Below, piece by piece: positions 34,617 through 43,059 of a stretch of DNA of 64,000 nucleotides. Made by a program: the position numbers and the translations under genes. The DNA lies in assembly GCA_964581385.1 (NCBI GenBank), contig CAZOOK010000030.1, positions 7,021-71,020 on the forward strand. The letters are read 5' to 3'. This stretch comes from CAZOOK01 sp964581385. GTDB taxonomy: Bacteria; Pseudomonadota; Gammaproteobacteria; Nevskiales; Nevskiaceae. Every line of letters begins with the position of its first letter. Position 1 is the first letter of the stretch. The notes beneath the pieces are model-generated. The model saw only the letters and a list, made by a program, of their open reading frames with translations. It did no database searches and was not told where the DNA came from.

Positions 34617-35405
34617 ATGGACTCCGCCGCCACCCCCGTCCCCGTCCCCGTCCCGGACGAAGCCGCCGCGCCCGCCCGCGACGACGACAACGACGACGTC
34701 GACGGCGAAGTCACAGAGCCGGGCGCCGCAGGCACGGGGGAAGAGGAGGAGGAGGTCATGCCCATGACGACTGCCGACGGAACCTCGCCAATCGACGAAG
34801 ACTCGGACTACGCCACCCCAACGACGCAGCTCGCCTTTGGTGTCACGGCGCTCATGTACCTTCCTGGCGTGGTGCTCTCTGCGACGGACAAGTCAGTGAC
34901 GCGGCGCGTGCAGGTCAACGGACGCGACCTCGTGGCAAAGTACGTAGACTTCAACGGAGGGCCGAAGCACTCGGGCTTTTCGTACCGCGAGCTCGTGGAC
35001 CTCATGGAGAACGAGGTGCGCGCGTACCTCTACCTCAAGGCGGCAGGCCTCGAGGGCCAGCTCGCGCCGCGCTTCGTGTTCCGCGGTTCGGACATCAACT
35101 TCATCTGGGTCTTTGTCACGACGTACGAGGGCGAGTCGCTCGAGAAGCTCGCGGAGCTGGACAACCTCGGCCCGGACGTGCGACGCGGCGCGCTCGCGTC
35201 GCTGCGCCGGCTCCACGCGGCTGGCGTGCTGCACGGCGACGTGGAGCTGCGCAACGCCGTGTTACGGCCGAGCGACGGCGCGGTGGTGTGGATCGACCTC
35301 GAAATGGCGCAGCTGCGCGGCGATCCGAGCGTCGAGGATTTTGACGCGTGCGCCGAGGCAGAGGAGCGCGCGCTCGCTGCTCACTTCGAACCGAGCGCCG
35401 CGTGA
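34617..35405 (+). CDS. Protein kinase-like (atypical) protein
   Basis: 262 residues. After an acidic disordered 60 residues, kinase landmarks appear in order: LVAKYVDF (beta-3 Lys), ENEVRAYLYL (alpha-C Glu), LHGDVELRNAVL (catalytic loop, HGD-x4-N) and VVWIDLEMAQL (in place of DFG). The small size and HGDxxxxN pattern resemble atypical or small-molecule kinases (RIO/APH/lipopolysaccharide kinase type). No Gly-rich loop of the canonical type is visible. Substrate unknown; a GA dinucleotide tract follows the stop. Confidence 0.65.
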   Translation: MDSAATPVPVPVPDEAAAPARDDDNDDVDGEVTEPGAAGTGEEEEEVMPMTTADGTSPIDEDSDYATPTTQLAFGVTALMYLPGVVLSATDKSVTRRVQVNGRDLVAKYVDFNGGPKHSGFSYRELVDLMENEVRAYLYLKAAGLEGQLAPRFVFRGSDINFIWVFVTTYEGESLEKLAELDNLGPDVRRGALASLRRLHAAGVLHGDVELRNAVLRPSDGAVVWIDLEMAQLRGDPSVEDFDACAEAEERALAAHFEPSAA

Positions 35406-35424
35406 GAGAGAGAGAGAGAGAGGA
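35406..35424 (+). terminator. GA dinucleotide tract after stop codon
   Basis: About nine GA units begin directly after TGA. It lies just before the end of the convergent SNF2 gene. Confidence 0.3.
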
Positions 35425-35446
35425 ACGGAGTGCCTACTAGAGTGTT

Positions 35447-37396
35447 TTACTCGTCTCCGCCTCCACTAACGTCGACGTCGACGTCGACGTTCGGATTCAT
35501 CGCGGCGGCAATGGCGGCTTCTTCGGCCGCCTCGGCGAGCGCGCGCGTCTCGTCGTCGATGTCGACGTCTGCATCTGCGTCGACGTCTGCGCCAGATCCC
35601 GTCGTGGGTGCGGCGCTCGACTCGACAACCACCGTGCGCGTCTCGTGGAACACGCGCTCGGATTTCGAGCTCGCGTCGCCGTCGACGAGCCACGCCGCCG
35701 TGCGCGCCTTTTCGGCGTGTTTCTTCAGCATCCTTTGCGCGATCGAGTTCTCCATCACGACGTACACGAACCGCTGCGGCCGCGTGGCGCCGACGCGCCA
35801 CGCGCGCGCCTCGGCCTGGTCGAGCAGCGCCGGCGACGGCGGGAGCTGGAAGAACGCCGTGAGCACAACGCCGGGCGTCGCGTTCACGCCGACGCCGAAC
35901 GCACCAATCGACAACACGCCGAGCTTGAGCGTCGTGTCGTGCGCTCTGAGGTTCACGAGCAACTTGTCGCGCTCGCTCTCGGGGGTCAACCCCGTCCCCA
36001 CCGCGGTCTCAATCGGGGGCACAGCCGACTTGGCCTTGTCGGCGACGACCGCACACACCGCCTCGTTGTGCACGAACACAATGACCTTCTCGTCGGGCGC
36101 GAGTCGACCGAGCTCGTCGCGCGCAAACGCGTCCCACGCGTGCGGAGCGGCAATCTCGCCGCACGCGCGCACGAGCACGCCGTACAAGCGCTGCATCTCG
36201 CGCTGCGCGCGTTTCGCGGCCGCGACGCTCGAACTCGAATCGGCGGCGTTGGCCGCTTTCGTCTTGACGTCGAGCTCCTTGAGCGCCTCGAAGAACTTGA
36301 GCTCCTCGGCGCGGTAGCGCGCCCATTCGGGAGAGGTGCGCGCGAAACGCAAAAGCACAAGAACGCGCGTCGCGCGCGGGAGCTCGACGACGTCGTTCTT
36401 GAGGCGGCGCATCATCATCGACCGCAAATAAAGCATCATCTCGGTGGTGTTTGACTTTCCCGTGTCGATGGTCGTGCGCAGCGCAGGAACCCAGCGCGCG
36501 TCGCAGTAGCGGTTCGCGAACTCGTCGTACGAGAGCTCGCCACGCCGAACGCACTGCGTCGCGGGGTACAGCTCGATCGGGCGGCCGTTGAGCACGAGCG
36601 TCCCGCTCATCAGCACGACGCACCGCGTCGTCCACAGAATCGACGACGGAGACAGCGCGAGCGTCTGGCTGCGCATCGAGCCGTGATTCTTGAGCATGTG
36701 GCACTCGTCGACGATGACCGCGTCGAACGCGCGTTCGGGCGCGTGCACGAACGCGTGCAGCGCGCGCGTTTTGAGCGAGATCGAGTCCACCGACACAACA
36801 AACACGTCGGCGGCCTCGCGCTCTCTCGCCTCTTTCTTCGTTTTCTTATTTTCGAGGATGTGCGCGACGAGCGGCGTCCATTTCGTGATCTCGGCGACCC
36901 AGTTGTCGGCGACGCCGGCGGGACACACGACGAGGACGCGCGGCTTGCGTGGTCGCGCGGCGACGTACGCGATCGCGAGCGACTGGATCGTCTTGCCGAG
37001 CCCCGGCTCGTCCGCGAGAATCATGCGGAAGTTGTGTCGCGTCGCGCACGCCGCGACGGCCTCGCGCTGGTACGCCTTGATGCTCTCGCGCATCGGCGAC
37101 GGGAGACACGCGACGAACTCGGATTCGTTGACGTCGGTGTGTGGAGGTCGTCGCGCGAGCATCGTGCGAACGACGGCGGCTGGAATGCCGCCCGACCCTT
37201 CGGCGTCTTGGAGCCGAGGAAAGTCCTCGATTGGAACGAACTCCGACCCGTCCATTCCGAACCGCGCGCACACGCCTTGCGCGCGCTCGGACGCCGACGC
37301 GTCGAGCACGCGCACGAAATCAGAGTCGAACCACTCGAACTTGAGCGCGTCGGGATCAGCGTCAGCAGCGACGCGCACGCGTTTCGCGTCGCCCAT
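35447..37396 (-). CDS. SNF2-family helicase-like ATPase
   Basis: 649 residues. The ATPase core starts near residue 105 with YQREAV (Q-motif-like). Walker A is DEPGLGKT with Lys135, and Walker B is DECH at about 230-233. Further family blocks are MSGTLVLNGRPIELYP (motif III area), and in the second lobe VIVFVHNEAV, LGVLSIGAFGVGVN and DQAEARAWRVGATRPQ (motifs V-VI). It resembles the SMARCAL1/ZRANB3-type short SNF2 proteins without extra domains. The acidic C-terminus has Asp-Val repeats. Likely roles are DNA remodelling, fork handling or viral transcription. The ATG at 37396 is used. Confidence 0.9.
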   Translation of the reverse strand: MGDAKRVRVAADADPDALKFEWFDSDFVRVLDASASERAQGVCARFGMDGSEFVPIEDFPRLQDAEGSGGIPAAVVRTMLARRPPHTDVNESEFVACLPSPMRESIKAYQREAVAACATRHNFRMILADEPGLGKTIQSLAIAYVAARPRKPRVLVVCPAGVADNWVAEITKWTPLVAHILENKKTKKEAREREAADVFVVSVDSISLKTRALHAFVHAPERAFDAVIVDECHMLKNHGSMRSQTLALSPSSILWTTRCVVLMSGTLVLNGRPIELYPATQCVRRGELSYDEFANRYCDARWVPALRTTIDTGKSNTTEMMLYLRSMMMRRLKNDVVELPRATRVLVLLRFARTSPEWARYRAEELKFFEALKELDVKTKAANAADSSSSVAAAKRAQREMQRLYGVLVRACGEIAAPHAWDAFARDELGRLAPDEKVIVFVHNEAVCAVVADKAKSAVPPIETAVGTGLTPESERDKLLVNLRAHDTTLKLGVLSIGAFGVGVNATPGVVLTAFFQLPPSPALLDQAEARAWRVGATRPQRFVYVVMENSIAQRMLKKHAEKARTAAWLVDGDASSKSERVFHETRTVVVESSAAPTTGSGADVDADADVDIDDETRALAEAAEEAAIAAAMNPNVDVDVDVSGGGDE

Positions 37397-37437
37397 TTTT
37401 TTCGGAACGTGCGCGCGTGCGTGGGTGCAACGCGAGA

Positions 37438-37475
37438 AATACGTTGTGTTCAAAGATCGTCGTCGTCATCGTCGC
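37438..37475 (-). repeat. Remnant of a duplicated gene tail
   Basis: The minus strand here ends an Asp-rich frame (ESDDDDDDL-stop) and then TTGAACACAACGT, nearly matching the end of the WD-like gene 55 bases away (DDEDDDVL-stop at 37505, then TTGAACACAACGT). It looks like the leftover 3' end of a deleted tandem copy. Confidence 0.55.
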
Positions 37476-37504
37476 TCTCCTCCGTCATGAAAAAAACGTT
37501 GTGT

Positions 37505-38796
37505 TCAAAGAACGTCGTCGTCCTCATCATCCGAGTGCGTCTCGACTGGCTCGCTCGGCTCCAGCGTGAATGCACCGACACGCCACCCGATCGCATGGTC
37601 GCCGTCGACAATTGTGAAAAAGTGGCCGATTCCAGCGCCGCCGAGCGCGGCCAGCAAGCTCGCTTGCGGGCGCCACAGCTTGTACACGCCGTTGTGCGGC
37701 TCGTCGTCGTTGGGGTCGTAAAAACGGGAGGTGCCAACGCAGCACAAGATGCCTTGGTCGTACGCAAAAAACTCCATCGAACGAACAGGACACCCGATGC
37801 CCGTAAAGGTGTGCGCGATGACGTTGCGACGAACGTCGTAGAGCTTGATGTTCGTCACGTCGATCGTCGGCAAGTACACCGCCGCAGCAACGAAACGCCC
37901 GTCGCTCGAGACGCACACAGCCGAGACGCCTTCGTCCTCCTCAGACAAATCGCCATCACCGCCGTTGCGCAACGAGACCAAATTGGATCGGTCGCTGAAC
38001 GTGAGCAAATCGACAAACCACGGCCGAGTCGCCCGCTCGACGCTCATGGCAAGAACGCCGTCATTCGTTCCTGCGACCGCCCACCCCGCAGGCGAAAACG
38101 CGACGCACGTCACGTCGCAGTCGTACGCCTCGTCGCGGCGAACGTACCCGGGCAAGTTCTCGTACGTCAACCATTTAAATGGTTGAACACGACTCGCACG
38201 AGGACGATGCGCGGGTCCGTTCTTGATTTCGTTGACGCTCCAGAGCGCCAACGGGTACCCATCATGCCAAATCTGGTTGACGGATTGGATCACAGCCACG
38301 TAATGCGCGTCGTGCGACAAAACAAACTGCCTCGAACTCGCAAAACGCGGCGCCCGAGTTCCAACGCGACGCACAGGCTCTCCGTCGCTCGCGCGCACGA
38401 TCTCAAACCCGTTGCCGCACCATGTCAACAAAATGGTCTCTTCCGAAACGAACTTTGCACCGATGCAGACATCCGCGACCCTCAAATTCGGGGTCGTGTT
38501 GAGGTTTACGCGATTGTGGATGCTCCACAGCGATCGCTTGGGTTGTTTATGTCCCACGCGTACACGTGGCTGGGGCTCGCGCGAACAACGTAGCGACGAT
38601 TGTAGTCGACAGAGTACGCTTCTCCAACAGTTTGGTTTTCTCCGATGGAAAAACGTTTGACGACGACGTTTCGTCGCACGTCGACGAGAATCACGGCCTC
38701 CTCCGCGTCGCCGGTCGTCACGGCACACAGCGTGCGCGTGGCGTCGTCGCCGAACGAGATGCATTTCGGGTCGTTCACGTGTTGCACGAGCTCCAT
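37505..38796 (-). pseudogene. WD-repeat-like gene, frameshifted copy
   Basis: The gene starts at 38796 (MELVQHVND) and runs about 90 codons to a stop at 38506. The match to its neighbour (38848-40149) continues in another frame from about 38540 down to 37505. At the break the neighbour reads NDPGRELWSI; here NNPSDR is followed one base out of phase by LWSIHNRV. A single missing base near 38527-38540, in the palindrome GCGATCGC, explains it. The later part keeps matches such as VTCVAFSPAGWAVAG and GIGHFFTIVDGDHAIGWRVG. Either a recent pseudogene, a sequencing error, or ribosomal frameshifting. Confidence 0.7.
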
Positions 38797-38811
38797 TCTT
38801 TGTCTCTTTTC

Positions 38812-38824
38812 GTTACGTTGTGAC
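38812..38824 (-). promoter_or_regulatory. CACAAC-type upstream motif
   Basis: GTCACAACGTAAC on the minus strand, 15 bases before the ATG at 38796; intact although the gene behind it is frameshifted. Confidence 0.4.
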
Positions 38825-38847
38825 GTTCGAACATACGCGTGTCTGAC

Positions 38848-40149
38848 CTACCTCATTTGTTCGTGCCGTTCGAGCATGAATTCGCCGACGCGCCACCCGA
38901 TCGCGTGGTCGCCGTCGATTCTTGTGAAAAAGTGGCCGATGCGCGCTCCACCTAGTGCGGCAAGCAAACTCTCTTGCGGGCGCCGCAGCTTGTACAGTCC
39001 TTCTGGCGGAGGAGCGCCGTACTCGTCTGCAAAGACGTGTGCATTGAAGCAGCACAAGAGCGCGTCGTCGTTCGTCGTAAACACCATGGCCGGAACGTGT
39101 GCGTTGATGTCCGAGAAGGTGTGAACGAACGCGTCGAGTTTCACGTCGTACAAGGTGATCTTCACGACGTCGATGGTCACGACTAACACGGCTGCCGCGA
39201 CGACGCGCGCGTCGCTCGAGATGCACAGCGCGGTCACACCGAGATCGACGTTGCTGAAATCGTCTTCACCGGCATTTTCGTAAATCGCGCGCAAGCGCGA
39301 ACGCTCTGCCGGACTCAGCAAATCGATGCAGTAACCGTCCGCAAAGCCCGAGGCGTTCACCGGCATGAAACTGAGCGTGCACGCACTCGATCCTCCGACG
39401 CACCACGCACGCGCGGCGTCCGTGTCCGCGTTGTTGTCGGTCGCAAACGCAACGCACGTGACCAGAATCGTCTCGTCTTCGTCTTGAAACATGTCGCTCA
39501 AGTCCGTGTCGTTGAGCCGCCACCTCGCGTGCGGCTCCTCGTCGGCGACGACGCCAGCGTTCTCGGTGTTCACGACGTCCTGCAAACGCCAGAGAGCCAT
39601 GGCGAACCAAAAATCTTGGTCTGGCATATTGACTTGAGTGGCGACCAAGTACTGCCCGTCCGGCGAAATGAAAAAATTAGACAACGAATCGAGTTTCATG
39701 ATCGACGGAGAAATGAGGCCGAGAACGCTCCCGTTGTTGCTGGCGTCGACGATTTCGAATACCCCATCGCCCCACGCCAACAAAATGTTCTTCCCCGTGC
39801 CGTCCGGAACGAAGGCGGCGTCGATGCAGTACACACTATGCGTATTCGAGTTTCTCGGCGGGCGTTTGCGAATGCTCCACAACTCGCGACCGGGGTCGTT
39901 CGTGTCCCAAACGTACACGTAGTCTAAGCACGCGAGCAGAACGTAGCGGCTGGTGTAATCGACGGCGCGCTGGCCCTCGAGCGGGTCGTTCGGTCCGACG
40001 ACGAACCTCTTCTCAACGACGCCCGTGCGTACGTTGACGATCATCACGGCCTCGGCGTCGTCAAACGTCGACACGGCGCAATGCGTGCGCGTGCGGTCGT
40101 CGCCGAACGACATTCGTCTTGGGTAGGACACTTCGCGAACCAGCTCCAT
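38848..40149 (-). CDS. WD-repeat-like beta-propeller protein
   Basis: 433 residues starting MELVREV. Repeated short blocks ending in YVWD, ALWRL, ITLYDV and similar, with SxDG(R/Q)xV(A/V)A turns (FFISPDGQYLVATQV; LCISSDARVVAAAV), are typical of degenerate WD40 blades; about six to seven can be counted. It ends GHFFTRIDGDHAIGWRVGEFML, which is shared with the frameshifted neighbour and, in weaker form, with the gene at 61637. Likely a protein-interaction platform. No catalytic residues. Confidence 0.75.
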   Translation of the reverse strand: MELVREVSYPRRMSFGDDRTRTHCAVSTFDDAEAVMIVNVRTGVVEKRFVVGPNDPLEGQRAVDYTSRYVLLACLDYVYVWDTNDPGRELWSIRKRPPRNSNTHSVYCIDAAFVPDGTGKNILLAWGDGVFEIVDASNNGSVLGLISPSIMKLDSLSNFFISPDGQYLVATQVNMPDQDFWFAMALWRLQDVVNTENAGVVADEEPHARWRLNDTDLSDMFQDEDETILVTCVAFATDNNADTDAARAWCVGGSSACTLSFMPVNASGFADGYCIDLLSPAERSRLRAIYENAGEDDFSNVDLGVTALCISSDARVVAAAVLVVTIDVVKITLYDVKLDAFVHTFSDINAHVPAMVFTTNDDALLCCFNAHVFADEYGAPPPEGLYKLRRPQESLLAALGGARIGHFFTRIDGDHAIGWRVGEFMLERHEQMR

Positions 40150-40233
40150 TTTTCTTTTTCTTTTATTTTGAACTGTGATTTCGGGACATACGAGCGCAAA
40201 TATGCGCCCGGTGCGCACACGTGCATAACGTGT

Positions 40234-40271
40234 GTCGATGTGTTGTCACATTAATCACAACGCAACGCAAC
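40234..40271 (+). repeat. 38-base identical leader repeat, copy 1
   Basis: Identical over 38 bases to 40501-40538. It includes GTCACATTAATCACAACGCA and a following ACGCAAC. It lies before the zinc-ribbon gene with the in-frame stop. Confidence 0.9.
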
Positions 40272-40281
40272 GTCGCACTAC

Positions 40282-40521
40282 ATGGCCGTCTTCGTGCAAC
40301 AGACGTGTACCATGTGCGGAACACAAAAGAACAGTCGCGCGCTGTTCTATGTGGACTTGAGACGCATCGATGCGACAGGTTTGACAGAGCTGTACACGCG
40401 ACGCCTCTGTTGAGCGTGCCTCGGCCGCATGCGTCGCGAAGCAGGCGTTGAGGTCCGTGATGTTGTGAGTTTGGCCCAATGGGCGGCGTACACGTCGTAC
40501 GTCGATGTGTTGTCACATTAA
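40282..40521 (+). pseudogene. Zinc-ribbon protein, copy with in-frame TGA
   Basis: The ATG at 40282 opens 43 codons: CTMC at 9-12, then NSRALFYV, then RRLC at 40-43, followed by TGA at 40411-40413. In the same frame 35 more codons follow (ACLGRMRREAGVEV ... WAAYTSY) to TAA. The neighbour at 40539 reads RVCQACLDNMRRDADVEI at the equal position, so the TGA falls exactly at Gln44, between the two Cys of the second CxxC. It is too short to show up as one frame. Recent pseudogene, stop readthrough or recoding are the options; pseudogene is the simplest. Confidence 0.7.
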
Positions 40522-40538
40522 TCACAACGCAACGCAAC
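40501..40538 (+). repeat. 38-base identical leader repeat, copy 2
   Basis: Second copy of 40234-40271, ending at the base before the ATG at 40539. Its first 21 bases also form the last codons of the stop-interrupted upstream copy, so the duplication carried leader and gene together. Confidence 0.9.
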
Positions 40539-40772
40539 ATGGCCACAAATACGCCTGCGATGACGTGCTCGAAGTGCGGAGTGAAAAAGCAGAACAGCGC
40601 GTTGTTCTACGTGTTCCACAAACGCCGTGGCGTGCTCGAGGACACGAAACCGCCGTCGCGTGTCTGCCAAGCGTGCCTCGACAACATGCGCCGCGACGCG
40701 GACGTTGAGATCCTCCGCACTCCGGAGACAGTGGCCGTTTGGGAAGCGTACTTTGCAGCCCTCGGCGCATGA
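40539..40772 (+). CDS. Small zinc-ribbon protein
   Basis: 77 residues. Two CxxC pairs, Cys10/Cys13 (TCSKCG) and Cys43/Cys46 (VCQACL), enclose about 30 residues with a basic hairpin (FHKRRGV), a four-Cys zinc ribbon. The C-terminal 30 residues form an acidic helix. The same knuckle arrangement occurs in many small viral and host regulators of transcription; no specific partner can be named. Tandem partner of the TGA-containing copy upstream. Confidence 0.75.
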   Translation: MATNTPAMTCSKCGVKKQNSALFYVFHKRRGVLEDTKPPSRVCQACLDNMRRDADVEILRTPETVAVWEAYFAALGA

Positions 40773-40794
40773 GGCACGCACGCCTCGCTGTTCT

Positions 40795-41823
40795 CTACAC
40801 CTTTGGAGCCACCGAAACCGCCGTCCGCGTCATGGCGCTCATTTCTTCTTCGTCGTCGCCGATCATGTCGTCGTCGTCGACGCCGAGATCGTCGTCAAAC
40901 GGCGCAAAGCTCTGGTCGTCGTTGCAGCACACGTACTTGTTGACGGTGCAGTACCCGCCGACGCCGAACACGAGCACGATGCACGCGAGCGCGACGAGAG
41001 TTTGCGGCGCCGTGAATCGGACGTGCGAGTGCAGCGCGAGCAGCAAGATCGAGTCGAGCACGTAGATCAGCACGACCCACACGACGTGTGCGGGCAGCAA
41101 GACGTTGCGCGATAGGACGACCTCGACGAGGAAGAACGAGAAACCGCACCAGTGCAGCGCGTCGTTGCACGGGCCGTGCACATCTGGGGTGCGCGTGAAC
41201 ACTTGGTAGAGCGGCGCGGCCGCCGCGAGCGCGGGGTACCCGACGCTGAAGCACACCCACGTCGCGCGCACGGGCCACGTGAACGTCTCGGACTCGAGGC
41301 GCTCGTCGTACGACATCGACATCGTGCGGATGGTGAGCGCGAAGCTCAGAACGAGGTACGCGAGCACGAACACGAGCAACACGTGGTACAGCTCGAGCGA
41401 CCACGCGACGTCGGAATCTTCGAGCTTGAGCGCGCGCGACTCGTCGGCCGCGACCGACGCGAGCGCGACGTACGTCACGAACTGCGTCAGCAGCCACACG
41501 AGACGCGTCCATGGGTTCTCGTACAGGCGCGTCTTGCACAACGACGAGCACACACACCGCGCGGGCGTCGTCGCCGCCATGAACGCGCGGTACATCCCAA
41601 ACGGCGTGCGCTGCGTGAACATCAGGTCGTGGCGCGTCGGGCGGTGCGGGTGCATCAGGTACAGGCGCACCGGACACGTGACGAGCTCCCACACGACCGA
41701 CGCGCACGCGCCGACGTGTTTGCACACCGATCCGGCGTCGTCGTTCGACGTAGACGGAGCGACGGACACGCCAACAAAGCTCACTGCTTTTTGCGCGCGC
41801 GCGGCGCTCGGTGCGGTGGCCAT
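40795..41823 (-). CDS. Multi-pass membrane protein
   Basis: 342 residues. A 60-residue polar N-terminus with several Cys is followed by about six to seven hydrophobic segments between residues 105 and 310, separated by short loops with Cys and Trp, and an acidic C-terminal tail (DDDLGVDDDDMIGDDEEE). No transporter or receptor signature is recognised. The start ATG overlaps that of the divergent gene within the sequence CATG (41821-41824). Confidence 0.7.
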   Translation of the reverse strand: MATAPSAARAQKAVSFVGVSVAPSTSNDDAGSVCKHVGACASVVWELVTCPVRLYLMHPHRPTRHDLMFTQRTPFGMYRAFMAATTPARCVCSSLCKTRLYENPWTRLVWLLTQFVTYVALASVAADESRALKLEDSDVAWSLELYHVLLVFVLAYLVLSFALTIRTMSMSYDERLESETFTWPVRATWVCFSVGYPALAAAAPLYQVFTRTPDVHGPCNDALHWCGFSFFLVEVVLSRNVLLPAHVVWVVLIYVLDSILLLALHSHVRFTAPQTLVALACIVLVFGVGGYCTVNKYVCCNDDQSFAPFDDDLGVDDDDMIGDDEEEMSAMTRTAVSVAPKV

Positions 41824-42130
41824 GAGCGTTGAGCGCGTGGCGGAGCGAACGTCGACGCGCGTGCAGCCGCTTCCTGATTTCCTTTGTGTGAGCGCGGCGA
41901 GCGTGCACAACGTTGTGGCGACGCGTCGCGAGGGCGAGTTTGTGAGCGCGCTCGAGCTCGCGCTGAACCGTCTGAGCCCCGAGCGCGCCACCGCGGCGCG
42001 CGCGCTCGCGAGCGAGATTGCGTCGGCGTCGCGCCCGGAAGAGCTCGCGATCGACGCAGAGGGCGACGACTCGGTGCTCGCCGTGCTCGCGACGGTCCTC
42101 GCGCTGCGCAACGCCAATGTGCTTGTGTGA
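41822..42130 (+). CDS. Small helical protein
   Basis: 102 residues starting MSVERVAER. Ala/Leu/Glu/Arg-rich and predicted all-helical, without Cys-rich or membrane segments. There is no other Met in the frame, so if the gene is real its ATG shares bases 41822-41823 with the start of the divergent gene. Its last 14 bases overlap the next gene. Confidence 0.5.
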   Translation: MSVERVAERTSTRVQPLPDFLCVSAASVHNVVATRREGEFVSALELALNRLSPERATAARALASEIASASRPEELAIDAEGDDSVLAVLATVLALRNANVLV

Positions 42131-42608
42131 CGTCGACGACTTGTACGATTTGTGCTGCAAGAGGTGCGTGTGCGAGGAGTGCGTGCACGCGTGCGACGAC
42201 GCGGGATGTTGCTTCTTGTGTTCGTGCACGCGGATGTGCGACCCGTGCGTCGAGTGCGGCCGCGGCGCGGTCGACGGGTGTGTCGAGGGGTGTTTGTGCG
42301 ACGTCGAGCGCGCAGGCGCGTGTTGCGGGTGTTGCGCAGACACGCCCGACTGCCGAACGTGCACGCGCGAGTGCTGCTCGTCGTGCGGGTCGGCCGGACG
42401 AACGTGCTGCTGCACGTGCATCCCCGGCGCGTTTGCGTGCGTCGAGGCGTTCTCGCGCGTGCCGTGCATGCTGTTCAACCTCGCGCTCGCGCTGTTGCTC
42501 GTGTACGTTGCGTGGTGGCTGCTCGCGGGCGGCGACTTGTCGTCGCAGCTCGACGTCGTGCGCTCGGACGCGAACCTCGCCGTCGCGCTCGTGCAAAGTG
42601 CAGGGTAG
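42117..42608 (+). CDS. Extremely Cys-rich membrane protein
   Basis: 163 residues. The first 105 residues hold roughly 35 Cys in clusters such as LCCKRCVCEECVHAC, GCCFLCSC and TCCCTC. A single membrane segment follows (about 118-138, MLFNLALALLLVYVAWWLL), then a short polar tail. Metal binding or a heavily disulfide-bonded or palmitoylated surface is possible. The ATG overlaps the end of the preceding gene by 14 bases. I know no family with this layout. Confidence 0.7.
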   Translation: MCLCDVDDLYDLCCKRCVCEECVHACDDAGCCFLCSCTRMCDPCVECGRGAVDGCVEGCLCDVERAGACCGCCADTPDCRTCTRECCSSCGSAGRTCCCTCIPGAFACVEAFSRVPCMLFNLALALLLVYVAWWLLAGGDLSSQLDVVRSDANLAVALVQSAG

Positions 42609-42647
42609 AGTAAAGCACGCGGCCACACTGCATCGTTTGCGAGTTCA

Positions 42648-42998
42648 ATGCCCGCACGACGTCGCAACAGCGACGACGACGTCGAGTACGTCGACGTCTC
42701 AGACGCCGCGTGTCGCTTGAGCACGTACACACTCATCGCGTATTTCTTCGCGGCAAGCGTCGGGTTTCACGAAGCCTACGCGTTGGACAACAACGCGTAC
42801 AAAGACGACGGTGTTCCGTGGCCAATCCGAGTCGCTCGTTTTTTCAGCGTCGTTGCATTCGCGCTGTTGTTCCTCGACTTGTTGTGCTGCACGAAAATGC
42901 GGTGCATCGGCGTCATGAACTACGAACTCTTTTTCAAACCAAACGCTCCGTATCGAATGCGACACGACGCGACGACGACGACGATCGATGCCGTCTGA
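42648..42998 (+). CDS. Small two-pass membrane protein
   Basis: 116 residues: an acidic N-terminus (DDDVEYVDVSD), two hydrophobic segments (about 25-45 and 60-82), and a C-terminal tail with Cys and Tyr/Phe (CCTKMRCIGVMNYELFF). Both ends probably face the same side. Function unknown. Confidence 0.7.
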   Translation: MPARRRNSDDDVEYVDVSDAACRLSTYTLIAYFFAASVGFHEAYALDNNAYKDDGVPWPIRVARFFSVVAFALLFLDLLCCTKMRCIGVMNYELFFKPNAPYRMRHDATTTTIDAV

Positions 42999-43016
42999 TC
43001 TTTAGGCCGACGCGAC

Positions 43017-43034
43017 CGCACAACTCAACGCAAC
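43017..43034 (+). promoter_or_regulatory. CACAAC-type upstream motif
   Basis: CGCACAACTCAACGCAAC, 25 bases before the ATG at 43060; same start of motif (CGCACAACTCAA) as at 43441. Confidence 0.45.
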
Positions 43035-43059
43035 GCTCGTCGTGAATTGAATCACTGCA

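Noticed and set aside
35460..35500. GTCGACGTCGACGTCGACG palindrome-like repeat as regulatory site.
   Set aside because: It is the coding repeat for Asp-Val units at the C-terminus of the SNF2 protein.
40411..40413. Selenocysteine codon in the zinc-ribbon copy.
   Set aside because: The intact copy has Gln, not Cys, at this position and no SECIS-like hairpin is evident downstream.
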